A DNA stretch of 64,000 nucleotides from Juglans regia (GCF_001411555.2 NC_049909.1:8749485-8813484); one strand, 5' to 3'; shown: positions 34,866-46,819, counted from the first letter of the stretch. Numbers and translations are program-made. Notes: a model not told the origin generated them from the letters alone.

Positions 34866-37464
34866 TGTAACACCCCGTATTTTAGTGTATTTTAATGAAG
34901 GAATTATTTTTATTGATTCAGAATTTATTCTCTTGTTTTAAAATTATTGGATTTTTAATTAGGCTATTTTTATGATTTTTAGTTTATGAAAATTATTTTT
35001 TGAAGTGCTTTCTTTAAATTAATTATTGTTATGTGTTTAAATTTCTTCTCGAATTAAATTAACTTGTTGTTGGGTTTAATTATTTATTTTCATTTTAATA
35101 ACTGGGTTTGAATTATTTTATTTCACTTGCTGTTTTAAAATCGTTTCCGTTAGATCATTTTTGTGACCTAAGATGTGAGGATTGTACCTCATTTCTTTCC
35201 CTACATTTTCTCTTTCCTCTTCTTTTCTTCTTTTTTCTTTTTCTTTTTCTTCTTTTCTTTTCTTTCTTTTCTTTTCCTTCTTCCTAGTTCTTCCCGTGCG
35301 TTATTCTTCGTCCACCCAGCCCCGCCACGTCGCGCTGCCGTGCGCGACACCGCCCGGCTCCCTAGCTCCCCCAGCCACCGACGACCACCACCCTCCAATT
35401 TCAGCCCCAACCGTGCTGCCGTTAGCCCCCACGCGCCACATGAAGCCGCAGCCTTCTCTTCGCTCGCTCGCCGCCGTCGCGCCACCTCCGGCCACCATCT
35501 TCTCACCACATCATCCTCGACCTCCTAGCAACTCAATGGACCCAACCCCACTTCCGATCTGTCACCGGTGAAGCCCCACCATCAATATTTCCGTTTTGGG
35601 TATTTTTGGCCTTAAACCACCCTTTGCGCCGCCACCCACGGCCAACCATCACCACCACTAGCTTCACCGACATCCCTAGGCCCTACCCTATCAATCTCGG
35701 GTCTTCGTTTGCTCCCATTGAAAAGTGGGTATCTGTGACCCGCAGCCACAGTGTATTTTGCACTGTTCCGTAGCTGTTTTTCCACTTCTTGCGCTTCCGT
35801 GATCCTCCAGAAATTATTATATAGTATTGTAAGTATTTTTCAAAGAATTCTCGTGAATTTAATGTATTTTTACACTAGCACATTACACTGTATTTAATTT
35901 CTGATTGGTTTTGCCGGACTGAGTCCGAGGAGTAACGTGGTTGATTGGATTGGGTGATGGAGTTGTTAGTATGATTGGTTTAGACTATGAGATTTATTGG
36001 CTGTTCGGGTTTAAATATTGGTGTTTTGTGTATGACGTGGGTTGTGGCGGATATTGGTGATTTTAGGAAGTGATGTTATATTTTGGGATTATGAAGGTTT
36101 TAAGTTTTGAGAAATTTAAAATAGGTTATTTAAGAAACTTAGGCTTAAATATCGAAATACATGATTGATTGGAAACTTACGGAAATTACGTGATTATCTT
36201 TATAGGTGACGATTTATAGTCGACTCGACATATTTGAGGAAAATTCTGGAAAAGTTAAGTCGTCCAGGTAAGCGGAGTTCCTATGCTAGATTTGCATAAA
36301 AAGAAATGAACTGAGGTTGGTTTGTAAAAATGTGCATGTTGTTTTAAAAAGAAAAAGTGAAAAACAACCTCAGTATATGTTTTGCATTCCCTCATGAGAT
36401 ACGTATGAAAGAGAAAAGAAATGTTTTTGACATGAAATGTGTAGACATGAACAGTATTTGACATGTTTATGAAATATGCAAAAGAGCGAATATGATATCA
36501 TTGAAATTTTTATGCAAGTGATATGAAATGATTTGGATCTGTTTTTGATCAAATAGAAATGATATGAATATGTTTCGCACGTGTTTTGATATGATATGGA
36601 TATGATAAAACTTTGGCATACTTATCTGTTCTGAATATGGTTCTGATATGATGATACTGTTCACGTGATATGGTTGGTACCACCATGATATGATATGAGT
36701 GCACCCACTTTGGAAACAAAGTGGTCTTTTTACGTGTTCTTTCCTGTGTGCACACTCGGGGCTCCGAGATTGAAAAATGGGAAGTTCACCACATGATACT
36801 GCCTGGTTTGGCCACCGGGGTTAGCACAACCCTACCACGGGGGTTAAACATGGTATATGATATGATATGATAAGATGAAGATGTTCAGTTATGTTATGCC
36901 AAAGCATTTTTGAATATGAAATGGATCCTCAAATATGAATTGTTGACTTGAGTATGAAATGATTGAAAAGTCGCTCTGATTTTCTGATAACACGTTTTCT
37001 GAGATCTGCATATAAAAATAAAATGTTTTGTTTCTGCATATTGAACTTTCTGAAAAGGCTCATGTTTACATGCTAGTATAAGTTCTCTGCTTACTGAGTT
37101 GTTGATAACTCACCCCTTATCTCCACAATATTTTTCAGATGATTTGAATGTTTCAGTTGAGGATCAAGGATATGGAGCATGGGTGAGAAGAGTTAAGAAT
37201 GATGATTTAAACATAGAAGGTTTATATGGGTATTGAGGATTTTCATTCAGTAAGCTTGTTGTGCTCTGATGATGTGATTTGTTGGGAGATTGATGTTTAT
37301 ATTAAATTTTGTATTGTCTTAGAATAGTTATTCTGGAGTAATTGATGTAAATATATGAGTATTTTGTGCGATTGAGAAAAATTAGAATATGTACCATGTG
37401 AAAGGAAAATGATTTTTAAGTGACATGAGTTAACTCTCCGGACCCTCGGGTACGGGGCGTTACA
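34866..37464 (+). mobile_element. Solo LTR, family A, 2.6 kb, TSD TTTTG
   Basis: It starts TGTAACACCCCGTATTTTAG and ends CCCTCGGGTACGGGGCGTTACA-like (last bases GGGGCGTTACA), with perfect TTTTG duplications at 34861-34865 and 37465-37469. It contains a long pyrimidine tract (35210-35285), a GC-rich block (35290-35720) and an AT-rich part with 'atgatatgatatg' repeats. A segment with 'aaccctaccacgggggtta' (36830-36850) matches, inverted, 58480-58500 of the gag-only element's LTR. This makes it the same family, in plus orientation. No internal region remains. Overlapping open frames in the GC-rich block on both strands (35175-35571) are compositional and are not called genes. Confidence 0.92.
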
Positions 37465-37469
37465 TTTTG

Positions 37470-38500
37470 GACACTTTCCTTTCACTTTCTTGAAGAGGAC
37501 TCGAGTAGAAGCTTCTGGCAGTCTTTTTGTCTGAACTTGCTCGAATTTTTAAAGCCTTTATAAGTTGATTATCATGGAACGTCCTTCATATAAATAGTTT
37601 CTCTATGAGATAGTTTCTACTGATGTATTTTGTGTGATTTTTCATGGAGTATTGATTGGTAAAAGGTGAGTTTGAACCCACAGAGGTCATAATGGGCAAC
37701 AATTTGGATGATGTTGTGAAATCTTGGTGTTTTGATGAATTTTTTGTTAAATTTAGGACTTGTTGATATGATAAAACGCTTACACGTTTTCATACATGTT
37801 ATGAGTCAATCCAAAACATGTTAGCATTTTTATTAAAGAGTTATGATGATAGTTGGTTCTTAAAACTTGGTCCATTGGCTATGAAATTCTTATATGTTGT
37901 TCTTAAGATTTTCATTTAGATGTTAAGAGTCTTTCTTTAAAGATATTTGAATTGGATAATTGTTGGAAGCATGTTTTACATGAAACATTTTGGCTATGGT
38001 TCAATATTGAGGCTCTCGAGTTTGTTTGATGTTTTTATGAAACTTTTGCCATATGATTTTAGGTTTAATGGTAGGATCATGTTTAGGACTTGACTAGGCT
38101 GAGCCGCGGTGGCGCAAGGGTGGAGAACCCATGCGTTGAGACCCATTTCGGGTTGCTCGCGTGCGGCTAAGGGAGGAGCTGCCAAAGGGCTTCGACGGTG
38201 GGGTTTGGTAGCCGGCGTGAGGGGAAGCCAGTGACGTGGTCAGTGACGTGGTCAGTGACACAGCACGGTGGCACACGACTGCTTGAGGGAGGAGATCGGG
38301 TGAGAGTGAGGGAAGACGTGGTTGCTGAAGCAGAAGGAGAGAGAGGGAGAAAGGGAAAGTGAGAGGAAAAGGAAATTTTTGGGGATTTAAATCCAACCCT
38401 TATCATAAGTCTCTAAATTTGATCCAATGGTAGAAATTTAAACACTGATTTAAACTAATTTAAAATAAATAATTAAAATATAAATATCATATCATAAATA
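37470..38500. other. Non-coding stretch with a GC-rich block and a 12-bp tandem repeat
   Basis: 37470-38090 is AT-rich without recognised genes. 38095-38400 is GC-rich and contains nearly three copies of 'cagtgacgtggt' (38228-38262). The minus strand is open over about 80-100 codons here, but the frames overlap and are Ser/Pro-rich. It may be a captured exon of the Helitron whose 3' end follows, but no family was recognised. Confidence 0.35.
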
Positions 38501-38639
38501 AACTATCAAATTTAATTAATAAAATACTAATATTTCATCATTAAATAAATGATGAAATTTTGTTAAATATTTTTAAAATGGTAAAACTATATAAATAATT
38601 AGAGTTTTAACATAATTTAAATATGATAATATTCTTAAT

Positions 38640-38684
38640 TAACTAAATTAGGCAAACGTCCCTTGGACGTTACCCTATTACTAG
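38640..38684 (+). mobile_element. Helitron-type 3' terminus
   Basis: A 7-bp hairpin (AACGTCC-CTT-GGACGTT, 38655-38671) is followed after nine bases by CTAG (38681-38684) and then T. This is the diagnostic Helitron end (hairpin, CTRR, host T). The body would extend leftward; the 5' TC end was not found. It resembles the terminus at 47520-47553. Confidence 0.7.
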
Positions 38685-38859
38685 TATACTTAAAAGAGGC
38701 TATCTCTTATGAACAAGAATCAATAGTTCATTTTGTTTGAGAATTTCTATTACAATGATGCCCTGTGTGAACCGATTGTTATTACGGATGTGTCCTTGAG
38801 TGTTGTGTTCTTTGTTTGGTCACTACAGTGTGATCTCATCCCCTCCCCTTATCGAGTCA

Positions 38860-39260
38860 GAGTTCTATTTCTTTCTTTTCTTCTTGGTGAGCCTTTCGTT
38901 TCTTTGGTTTTTAGAGCATTGAGTTTGGTTTTTCTTAGTTCGGTTTTTTACATATGGTTAGAAAACTTCCTCTCGCACAGTGTATTTCAAGAAGAAAACT
39001 TCCTCTCACCGAGGACCAACACCAGCGTATATGAAGAAAACATTTCTCTGGCTTGGAGTGTTTTTACAACTGGGTTGGATTGGGTCTCGCATAGTTTTGG
39101 CTTCTCTTCCTGGTATGTTTTAGATTTTATTTTGAAATTGATGATTTGTATTGTGTTCCTCTATTTCTGTTATTGTTAGTGGTGGTGTCGTTAATTTTGT
39201 GGTGGTCATTTGTTTAGTAGAAATTACAAAAAAAATGGAGTTGTTTATTTTTTTTAGAAT
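38860..39260 (+). repeat. Third copy of the 45.8/46.8-kb repeat
   Basis: Sequence such as 'tggattgggtctc', 'cctggtatgttttag', 'gtggtggtgtcg' and 'ttttgtggtggtc' parallels 45860-46140 and 46840-47130. It is a diverged copy of the same Helitron-associated repeat, left of the chromovirus insertion. Confidence 0.6.
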
Positions 39261-39411
39261 CGGTATGTTAGGATAGGGCAAATAATTTGGGTATTGGTTA
39301 CGGGTTGGAAGATCAGAGGGATTGGGCAAATAATCTGGTCTTGATATGTTAGGATTGGGCAAATAGAGAGACATAGAGATTGTTGTGGAAGATCAAATTC
39401 ACTTCGATTGA

Positions 39412-40011
39412 TGTAATGACCCTGTTAAATCTGGTTGTGTAATGGCTGTAAAAATGCTGGATAGTATGGATTTGGAATGTAGGAATGAATGTAGGTGTTC
39501 TGTTTGTGGAAATGTTTGTGACGAAGAAATAAGAAAAGAATGATATAGGATTCTTCAAGGGTCCCTTAACCCCCAAAAGCTTCTATTAAGATTTGTGATA
39601 ATTGTTCAGATGCTCTTTCCTCTGAATTTCCTGATTCTAATACCCACGCAGGAGTAACTACTCAAAGTAATAACATATGGACACCTGTCCTGACTCTAGC
39701 AGAAATAAGGCAAGAAAAGTCCTTACAAAGTTCTAGAACATGTAAAAGAAAATAACAAACAAAGCGGTGCACTTTAACAATGAATAAAACAGTGCACTTT
39801 GGAACATTGAAATGTGCTGATGTCCTCATGAAACGGTATGTTGCTCCGTAATGCTGCTGTGCGTTTTGGAATGGCTTCTCAACTCAACTATCTTCCCAAC
39901 ACTTAACTCCCAAAGTCCTCAGTTGTGTCTTTGTGTCTTCCACCGTCATTACTCCTTTGTGAACCCTAGACCCCTCAGTATTTCTCCTCTCTTCTCCATG
40001 GGGCCATAACA
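39412..40011 (-). repeat. 3' LTR of the Reina-like element
   Basis: On the plus strand it begins TGTAATGACCCTG and ends GGGGCCATAACA. It is 600 bp, about 50 bp longer than its partner because of small indels. In minus sense it is preceded by the purine tract at about 40012-40025. Confidence 0.85.
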
Positions 40012-41323
40012 ATCCTCTCCCATTAAAGGACCTTGTCCACAAGGTGCTGGTATAGGTCTTTCATATTCAAGAGTGGCTCCCAACTATTGTTCTTCGAGGA
40101 AGCCCCGATCCACTTGATCAAGACTTCTGTGATGGCTCTGTCCCTGTGTCATTTCATACGTCTGTCGATGATGCTCTCTGGCTCAGGTTGTATTTCCCCC
40201 TCCTTATTGACTGGTGGAAGTGCGGGAAGAGGGCAAATATGGCTTCCCATTTTACGTTTCAAGCAGGAACGTGAAACACTGGATGAATGCGTGAGGTCAC
40301 TGGTAAATCGAACTTGTAGGCCACTTCCCCGACCCTTTGCAATACCTAGAATGAGCCATAAAATCTAGGCGATAGCTTGAGGTTGTGACGTGTAGCGATG
40401 GAGCTTTGCCTATAGGGCTGCAAGCGGAGGTAAACCCAATCTCCCTCCATAAACTGACGTTCTGATATTTTTTTATCTGCATAGAATTTCATTCTTTGTT
40501 GAGGTTGCTGTAAGTTGTGTCTGAGTAGAGTCTTGATTTGGTCTTTGGTAGTTAAATGTTGATCAACTACTTCATTGAGTGTTGTCCCAAGAATATAAGA
40601 GTTGAGTTGTGGTGGACAATAACCATACAAGGCCTCAAATGGGGAAATTTTGGTCGAGGTGTGGTATGAAGAATTATACCACCACTCGGCCATGGGTAAC
40701 CATTGTACCCAGCCTTGAGGTTTAGCCCCAGCATAACAATGTAAGTAACCTTCCAGGGTCTTGTTTAGGGTTTCGGTCTGACCATCGGTTTGTGGATGGT
40801 AGGCTGAGCTGTAGTGTAACACATATCCTTGCAACTGAAATAAAGTCTTCCAAAAAACACTAAGAAAGATGGTATCACGATCCGAGAGAATAACTTTAGG
40901 CAACCCATGTAATTTAAAAATTTCCTTAAAGAATAACTGTGCAACCCCAGCAGCTGTGTATGGGTGTGCCAAAGCCACAAAATGACCATATTTGGTCAGT
41001 CTATCAATGACTACCAATATTACACTGAACCCTTGGGATTTAGGTAAACCTTCCATAAAGTCGAGTGAGATCTCCTCCCAAGCTTGTGAGGGGATTTGAA
41101 GGGGTTGGAGAAGACCAGGGGGTAAAGTGGTTTCAGTTTTGTTTACCTGGCAAGTGTCACATTCCTGGATCATCTGCTTGATGTCCTTCTTCATTCCTTG
41201 CCAATAGAAGTCTCTTTTTGCTCTCTGATATATTTTCAAATAACCAGAGTGGCCTGCTTGGGGATCCGAGTGAATATAATTGAGGACCTTAGCCTTGAAC
41301 AATGACTGAGGGTCAATGACCAA
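40012..41323 (-). pseudogene. Integrase with C-terminal chromodomain
   Basis: 41323-40346 is open for 325 codons. It has a zinc-binding module (H18, H25, then ECDTC Cys pair near residues 54-57), catalytic-core motifs SLDFMEGLP (Asp), VILSDRDTIF (Asp) and QTDGQTETLNKTLE (Glu), and the tail motif LRLQPYRQ then LSPRFYG. Beyond the stop and in other frames, 40345-40012 reads SRIHPVFHV, then PESIIDRRMK, ITEVLIKWIGAS and SWEPL, a chromodomain. Known role: integrase joins cDNA to host DNA, and the chromodomain can direct it to marked chromatin. The chromodomain is separated from the core by at least one frame break. Confidence 0.85.
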
Positions 41324-41716
41324 CCTGCCCTTGCCTCAGAATATAACATTTAGGCCCCTGTTGACCTGTAGTGAGCTGCTGTATAATCCCATTCAACTCA
41401 GAAGATGCTGCATAGGTAGCTTTGAGTTCATCTATCCACATAGGAGTAGGAAATGTGAGAAGATCCAAAAATCCGCCTTGAATTAGATCTGGTTCATGCT
41501 TCAGGAGAGGGCATCATCCAATTTATTTTCCCTCCCTTGCTTATACTGAATAGTAAAATCATTGCCCATTAATTTTGTGATCAATTTTTCCTGTTTCACT
41601 GTGCCCACCTTTTGCTCTAATAGATACTTGAGTAACTGTTGGTTCGTTTTAACAATGAAAGTTTGGCCCAATAAATAGGGTCTCCACTTGTGGACAACTA
41701 TGACCAGAGCTTGGAG

Positions 41717-42937
41717 TTATTTTTCATAGGTAGAGAGGGCCAGAGCTATACCCTTTAATGCTTTGCTTAAATAAGCAATAGGTTGGCCCTCTTGCATTAA
41801 TACGGTCCCCACCCCACATCCACTTGCATCGCACTCAATAATGAATTTTTGTGAAAAGTTAGGTAACCTTAGCACGGGTGGAGTAGAGACTACTGCCTTA
41901 AGTTTCTGAAAAGCCTCATTAGCCATATCATCCCAATGAAAAGCATTCTTTCACAAAAGAGCTGTGAGTGGGGCTGTAATAAGGCCATAACCCCGAATAA
42001 ACTTCCGATAGTACCCCGTCAAGCCTAAGAAGCCCCTCAAGGCTTTAGTATTAACTAGAGTTTGCTACTCCACCATTGCTTCTACCTTCTTTGGGTCAGC
42101 TTTAACACCCACTCAAGAAACTATGTGACCCAAATAATCAACCTCGGCTACCACAAATTGACACTTGGACAATTTAGCAAACAGATAGTGTGTAGATAAG
42201 GTTTGTAGGACCAATTTAAGATGCCCAATGTGTTGGTCCATGGTGTGGCTATACACCAAGATATTGTCAAAAAATATTAAGACAAATCTTCATAAATATG
42301 GCCTAAAAATTGTGTTCATGAGCCCTTGAAATGTGGAGGGCGCATTGGTAAGCCCAAAGGACATTACCAAGAACTCATAATGCCCCTCATGAGTTCGGAA
42401 GGCCGTTTTAGGAATATCCTCAGGTATTACCCTTATTTGATGATAGCCGGATTAAAGGTCTAGCTTTGAGAACACTGCTTCCCCATGTAGTTCATCTAAG
42501 AGTTCATCAATTACAGGAATATGAAACTTGTCCTTAACCGTTTCCTAGTTTAGTGCTCGATAGTCAACACATAAACGCCAACTCCCATCAGCTTTTCGGA
42601 CTAATAAAACAGGTGATGAAAATGGACTAGAGCTTGATCTAATGACACCTGACTTAAGTGATTCAGCCACTATTTTCTCTATTTCTGATTTTTGGTAGAA
42701 ATTGTATCGATAAGGCCGTGTAGAAATGGGACTAGTACCCTCCTTGAGGACAATATGATGGTCATGAGACCTTACGGGTGGCAACCCAGTGGGCTCATAA
42801 AAAACATGTTTAAAAGCTGATAAGACTTGTTTAATTCCCGGATGTTGCACCTCATTGGGCAATGATGCAAGTTCAGCTTGTAATTGTAGGATTAAATCTT
42901 TCCTTTGTAACAAGAGTTTAGAAACAGTTTGTGACAA
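41717..42937 (-). pseudogene. Reverse transcriptase and RNase H of the Reina-like element
   Basis: 42937-42545 carries the RT N-terminal region with HDHHIVLKEGTSPISTRPYR, then SPFSSPVLLVRKADGSWRLC and VDYRAL. Stops then interrupt, but the catalytic region is still traceable to about 42240 ('gtcaaaaaatattaagacaaat' zone). 41926-41717 is the RNase H start (FSQKFIIECDASGCGVGTVL, PIAYLSKALKG). The catalytic Asp of RNase H (ECDAS) is present. Inactive because of stops. Confidence 0.8.
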
Positions 42938-43401
42938 TTAGAGAATGAAGTGCCTTGTAACTGAAGGCCTTTAAACATCACTTTTTGTCCCTCCCATTGA
43001 AACTGCATTTGTAGAGAAGAAAAATTCCAATTAATGGACCCAAGTGATTCCAGCCACTGAATCCCTAATTCCCCATCACACCCAGTTAGGGGTAAGACAA
43101 AATAAGAGGGTTTAAGAAAAGTCCCCTGAATCCGAGTAGACACTTCATTACAGGATCCCAAACTTTCCACCACTTCACCATTAGCCACTTGCACTTTTAA
43201 TTTCAACTCACTATTAACTTGCAGCTTAGTTTTTTTAACAATGGATGGGTCCAGGAAGTTGTGAGGACTTCTTGTATCCACTAAAATAAGCACAGGTGCA
43301 GCACATAATCTCATAGTTTTGGGGCAAGGAGTACCTGTTAAGGCATTGAGTGTAATAATTGGACCATCCTGTGTTGCTGTTGGTGGGGCTGTGTTAGTCA
43401 A
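42892..43401 (-). pseudogene. Protease and gag-pol linker of the Reina-like element
   Basis: 169 open codons with ILVDTRSPHNFLD in the position of the aspartic-protease active site. The family has D-(S/T)-G-(S/A); here the Gly is replaced by Arg (DTRS), so the active site is probably dead. Downstream ITLNALTG-type and GIQWLESLGSINWNF sequence is typical of this clade. A decayed CCHC knuckle precedes it near 43440-43550 on the same strand. Confidence 0.8.
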
Positions 43402-43739
43402 TTTTGTGGTGTCATAGAATACCTACTTGCCTTTGTCATCACTCACTTGCTCTGCAACTTGTAAGAAATAGATCTTTGGGGTTTTACACACATGACCCAA
43501 ATGCCACTTTTCCTCATAGTGAAAACACAACCCTTTTCTCCTTTTATCATCCATTTGGCTAGAAAACACCCTTCTCATAGGGGTGGGAGATTTTGGAGTT
43601 TGAGTTGTACTACTATTAGGGGTTGACTACTGACTTCCAGTGGTGTGTTGGTATGTGTTTCGGTCTCCCCAAGGTTTACTAGTTTCAGCAACTGAAGTGG
43701 GAGACAGATTTAATCTTTGCGGCTGCTAAGGAAGCAGCT

Positions 43740-44273
43740 CAACTTATGGGTATCGGAGAGTCCTTTGAGATGGTTTGAGGGAGACTCAAACTGAGCCTTA
43801 TACACAACCACTGTAGAGGTTTGTTTCAGCATGGTGAGAGACTCCATCGGATCGTCATACGCTGTGGAACCAAAGCATAGCTGGAGTGCTTCAGTGAAGG
43901 TCGGCTAGTTTGTGAACTGCCCTGTATCAACAACATCTTGATATCAAGTGAGAGCCTCTCCCTCCATGTGATATGATGCCATTAAAGGTTTTTGCGCCAT
44001 AGGTGTTTGATAAAAGGTAAAGTAGTGGGTCATATTGAAAACCCAACATGTTGGGTCATCCCCACGAAAATGAGGGAAGTCTAGCTTGACTTCGCTTGGC
44101 CCTTGTCTACGTTGCTTCCCCTCTGGTTCTATCTCATGGTCTGCTTCTTGTCGTTGCTGATGGTCTTGGTTGAGGTTTTGAGCCTGATTTGCTAGAACTA
44201 TTCTTAGCATATTAGATATTTGATGCATCTGTTCTCTCATATCGTGAATGGCTTGGTCATTCTGAAGTAGCAT
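43740..44273 (-). pseudogene. Gag of the Reina-like element
   Basis: 44273-43944 is open for 109 codons. It has a coiled-coil-like Gln-rich start (HDMREQMHQISNMLRIVLA), a charged linker and the Gag core start KLDFPHFRGDDPTCWVF with MTHYFTFYQTP. A stop at 43941-43943 interrupts the core; similar sequence continues in broken frames to about 43740. Confidence 0.8.
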
Positions 44274-44339
44274 ATCTTGTTGCTGCTGTTTGGTGTAGAC
44301 ATTCTCAGCTATTAGGAACGTTAGGCTCTAGATACCACT

Positions 44340-44891
44340 TGTAATGACTCTGTTAAATCTGGTTGTGTAATGGTTATAGAAATGCAGGATAGTATGGATT
44401 TGGAATGTAGGAATGAATGTAGGTGTTCTGTTTGTGGAAAAGTTTGTGACGAAGAAATAAGAAAAGAATGATATAGGGTTCTTCGAGGGCCCCTTAACCT
44501 CCAAAAGCTTCTATTCAGATTTGTGATGATTGTTTAGATGCTCTTTCCTGATTCAAATACCCACGCATGAGTAACTACTCAAAGCAATAACTTATGTACA
44601 CCTGTCCCGACTCTAACAAAAATAAAGCAAGAAAAGTCCTTAGAAGGTTCTAGAACATGTAAAAGAAAATAACAAACAAAACGGTGCATTGCTCCTTACT
44701 GCTGCTGTGCATTTTGATGCTTCAACCCAGGTGGAACGCTGCGTTTTGGAATGGCTTCTCAACTTAACTATCTTTCCAACACTTAACTCCCGAAGTCCTT
44801 AGTTGTGTCTTTGTGTCTTCCATCGTCATTACTCCTCTATGAACCCTAGACCCCTCCGTATTTCTCCTATCTTCTCCATGGGGCCATAACA
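44340..44891 (-). repeat. 5' LTR of the Reina-like element
   Basis: Starts TGTAATGACTCTG and ends GGGGCCATAACA on the plus strand. 552 bp, clearly diverged from the other LTR by substitutions and indels, so the insertion is not recent. Confidence 0.85.
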
Positions 44892-44980
44892 ATCCTCTCC
44901 CGTTAAAGGACCTTGCCCACAAGGTGCAGGTACAGGTCTTTCATCTTCGAGAGTGGCTCCCAATTGTTATTGTTGCTGGA
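44892..44980 (-). repeat. Copy of 3' internal sequence outside the 5' LTR
   Basis: 'atcctctcccgttaaaggac', 'cttgcccacaagg' and 'gagtggctcccaa' repeat the sequence at 40012-40090, which is the polypurine tract and chromodomain end. It should not occur outside a simple element, so the locus once held at least two copies sharing LTRs. Confidence 0.8.
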
Positions 44981-45839
44981 AATGGAAGATTATCGTGGTT
45001 ATTAGTGATGGCCATGGCAGCCTGGAAATGGAAAGCCAAGCATAAGGGGTAAGCGTGTGCAACTTTGAGGAATGATTAGGGGGCTTTTGATCATTGGGTA
45101 GTGTTGGACTTGGTAAATATGGATGCAGTGGAGGTTGAAATGTCATGGGGTGGTGGGTTTAGTTTGAATACTTTTGTCATGTTCAGAATATTTTGCTTAT
45201 TGAAATCAACATTTTGGGGGTTATACATAGAAGTAATAGCTAGCTCAAATCTGGTGAGTTGGAACTTTTATGACCATCATTATGGGGCAACTTAAGGCTT
45301 TGCTCACCTACATTTTCGATTATTATATAAATTTTTTTATTTTCCATTTGTCTCATTGTGATTGAGTTGGCTGCAGCAAATTGACTTATTCAAGTTAGAC
45401 TGTACCAGAGCACCAGATATGAGGAAGATTTTGCTACCCTGATTTCCAATAAGTCGTAAATATCATGTCTTTCCAATAGCCAATAAAGTAGCAAATTCTT
45501 GCTCATATCTGGTGGTGGGTATATTGTACTTTCCAATAAGTCAGTTTGAATCTGGAAAAATATTGAATTTAATCTTCATTTAATTCCAATGTTTCCCAAA
45601 CTTCCTTCAACCTTACTGTTTGGCTTATTACTTTATAAATGGAATGAAATTATTATGCATCTTTAACTTATCATTCTTTTTTTTTTTTTTTTTTGTTCTA
45701 TAGGGCATGTTTATATCAAACAAAAACTTGTTTTTCTTTCTATCGGGCAAGCGATTTTATTTCACGGTGTTTCAATATCCCCATTCTCTTCTTTTTGTGG
45801 GGCGTGAATCAGAGGGTCACTATTGGTTCCTTTCTCCTT

Positions 45840-46510
45840 TGTGGTTGTATTTGCATCTGGGAGTTTGTTTTTTCTTTCCTGGTTGTTGAGTTCTCATTTT
45901 TTTTTATGAGGTGGGCTGGTCCTGCGGGTTGCTTGGATTGAGTCTCCCATGTTTTTGGCCTCTGATTTGCATCCTGGTATGCTTTAGGTTTTACTCTGAT
46001 ATGCATGGTTTGTATAATGTTCTTGTGTTTATGCTATTGTTGTTTGTCGTGGTTGTGGTGTTGGTTTTGTGATGGTCTTTTCATGAGCAAAAATTGCAAA
46101 CAAGTTAGAGTTCTTTATTTTTTAAAATCAGTATCATTTTTCTATGGAACATAAGCGGGATGATGCAAAGATTTCTCTCAGGTTTGTAGTGTTGAAATCT
46201 CAAAAATATTTTCTTTTAAATGGAGTTTTCCTACTTCCTCCTGATACATGCCACGTTTTCAAAGATTTCATAATTAACTGCATCTATTTTAGCTGCTATT
46301 TGTGTAAGTAATGGTTGGTGACTTTATTGTTTTGACTTGAGATAACATGTGAATGAATTTCAAAAGTTTAAGGTGGAGGGCAAGGTATTTCCAAGATGCC
46401 TGTGTTGGGTTAGTATGTTTAGCTTAAGTGGGGTCATTGTGTTGGCAAGTGGATTATAAATAAGAGTAAACCAATTACTTCTATAATATATTTGCTCAAA
46501 TATGTTCATG
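45840..46510. repeat. First copy of the Helitron-internal direct duplication
   Basis: Phrases such as 'ggttgcttggattg', 'ggaacataa', 'gataacatgtgaatgaattt' and 'ccaattacttctataatata' recur in the same order at 46820-47515, about 980 bp to the right, with roughly 10-15 percent differences by eye. Confidence 0.75.
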
Positions 46511-46819
46511 TACTTCTTAATAACCATGTCAAATGGAGTTTCCTAGATGACTTTTGAAAGTCTCTAGCCTCTAAGGAATTCTAGGGATGAAAGTCTAGAG
46601 GAAACGTTTTTTTAGAATTTCTGGATAGCTTTTAAAAATCTCTGCCCACTAAGAATTCTAGGATAGAGTCCAAAACAAACTTTTTCTTTTTTAAAACTGT
46701 GGTTATGAGAAGGTTTCAGTGATCTTAACTGCTAATAGCTTTTGGTGTTGTGACTGGGAAGAAAATTTTGGATTTAAATCTTTCAATGCAAATCATTTCT
46801 AGCATCGCTGAGTCTGTGT

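Larger units (their letters stand above)
39412..44980 (-). mobile_element. Reina-like chromovirus (Ty3/gypsy), nearly full length but degenerate
   Basis: LTRs are at 39412-40011 (3' LTR in minus sense) and 44340-44891 (5' LTR). The internal region reads gag, protease, RT, RNase H, integrase, chromodomain on the minus strand. The primer site after the 5' LTR is TGGTATCTAGAGCC (one mismatch to the initiator-Met type). The polypurine tract before the 3' LTR is ATGGGAGAGGAT. Integrase-tail motifs (LRLQPYRQ) and a C-terminal chromodomain point to a Reina-type chromovirus. Stops are scattered through gag, RT and RNase H. About 90 bp of 3' internal sequence recurs outside the 5' LTR (44892-44980), so the right boundary is rearranged. 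Confidence 0.88.

Noticed and set aside
35175..35571. Long overlapping open frames on both strands in a GC/pyrimidine-rich block
   Set aside because: The block is inside a solo LTR and the frames are low-complexity (Phe/Ser-rich or Arg/Ala-rich), overlapping on both strands; composition, not coding.
38102..38170. Possible tRNA-like segment in GC-rich DNA
   Set aside because: No acceptor stem pairing, T-loop GTTCGANTC or D-loop could be matched; a 'gtggcgcaagggtgg' phrase alone is not enough.
38733..39179. 148-codon plus-strand frame rich in Phe, Leu and Ser
   Set aside because: Hydrophobic by T-rich composition and part of the thrice-repeated Helitron-associated sequence, whose other copies break the frame.
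40346..41323. Intact 325-codon frame as a functional host gene
   Set aside because: It is a chromovirus integrase inside an element whose RT, RNase H and gag are broken; the chromodomain is in another frame.
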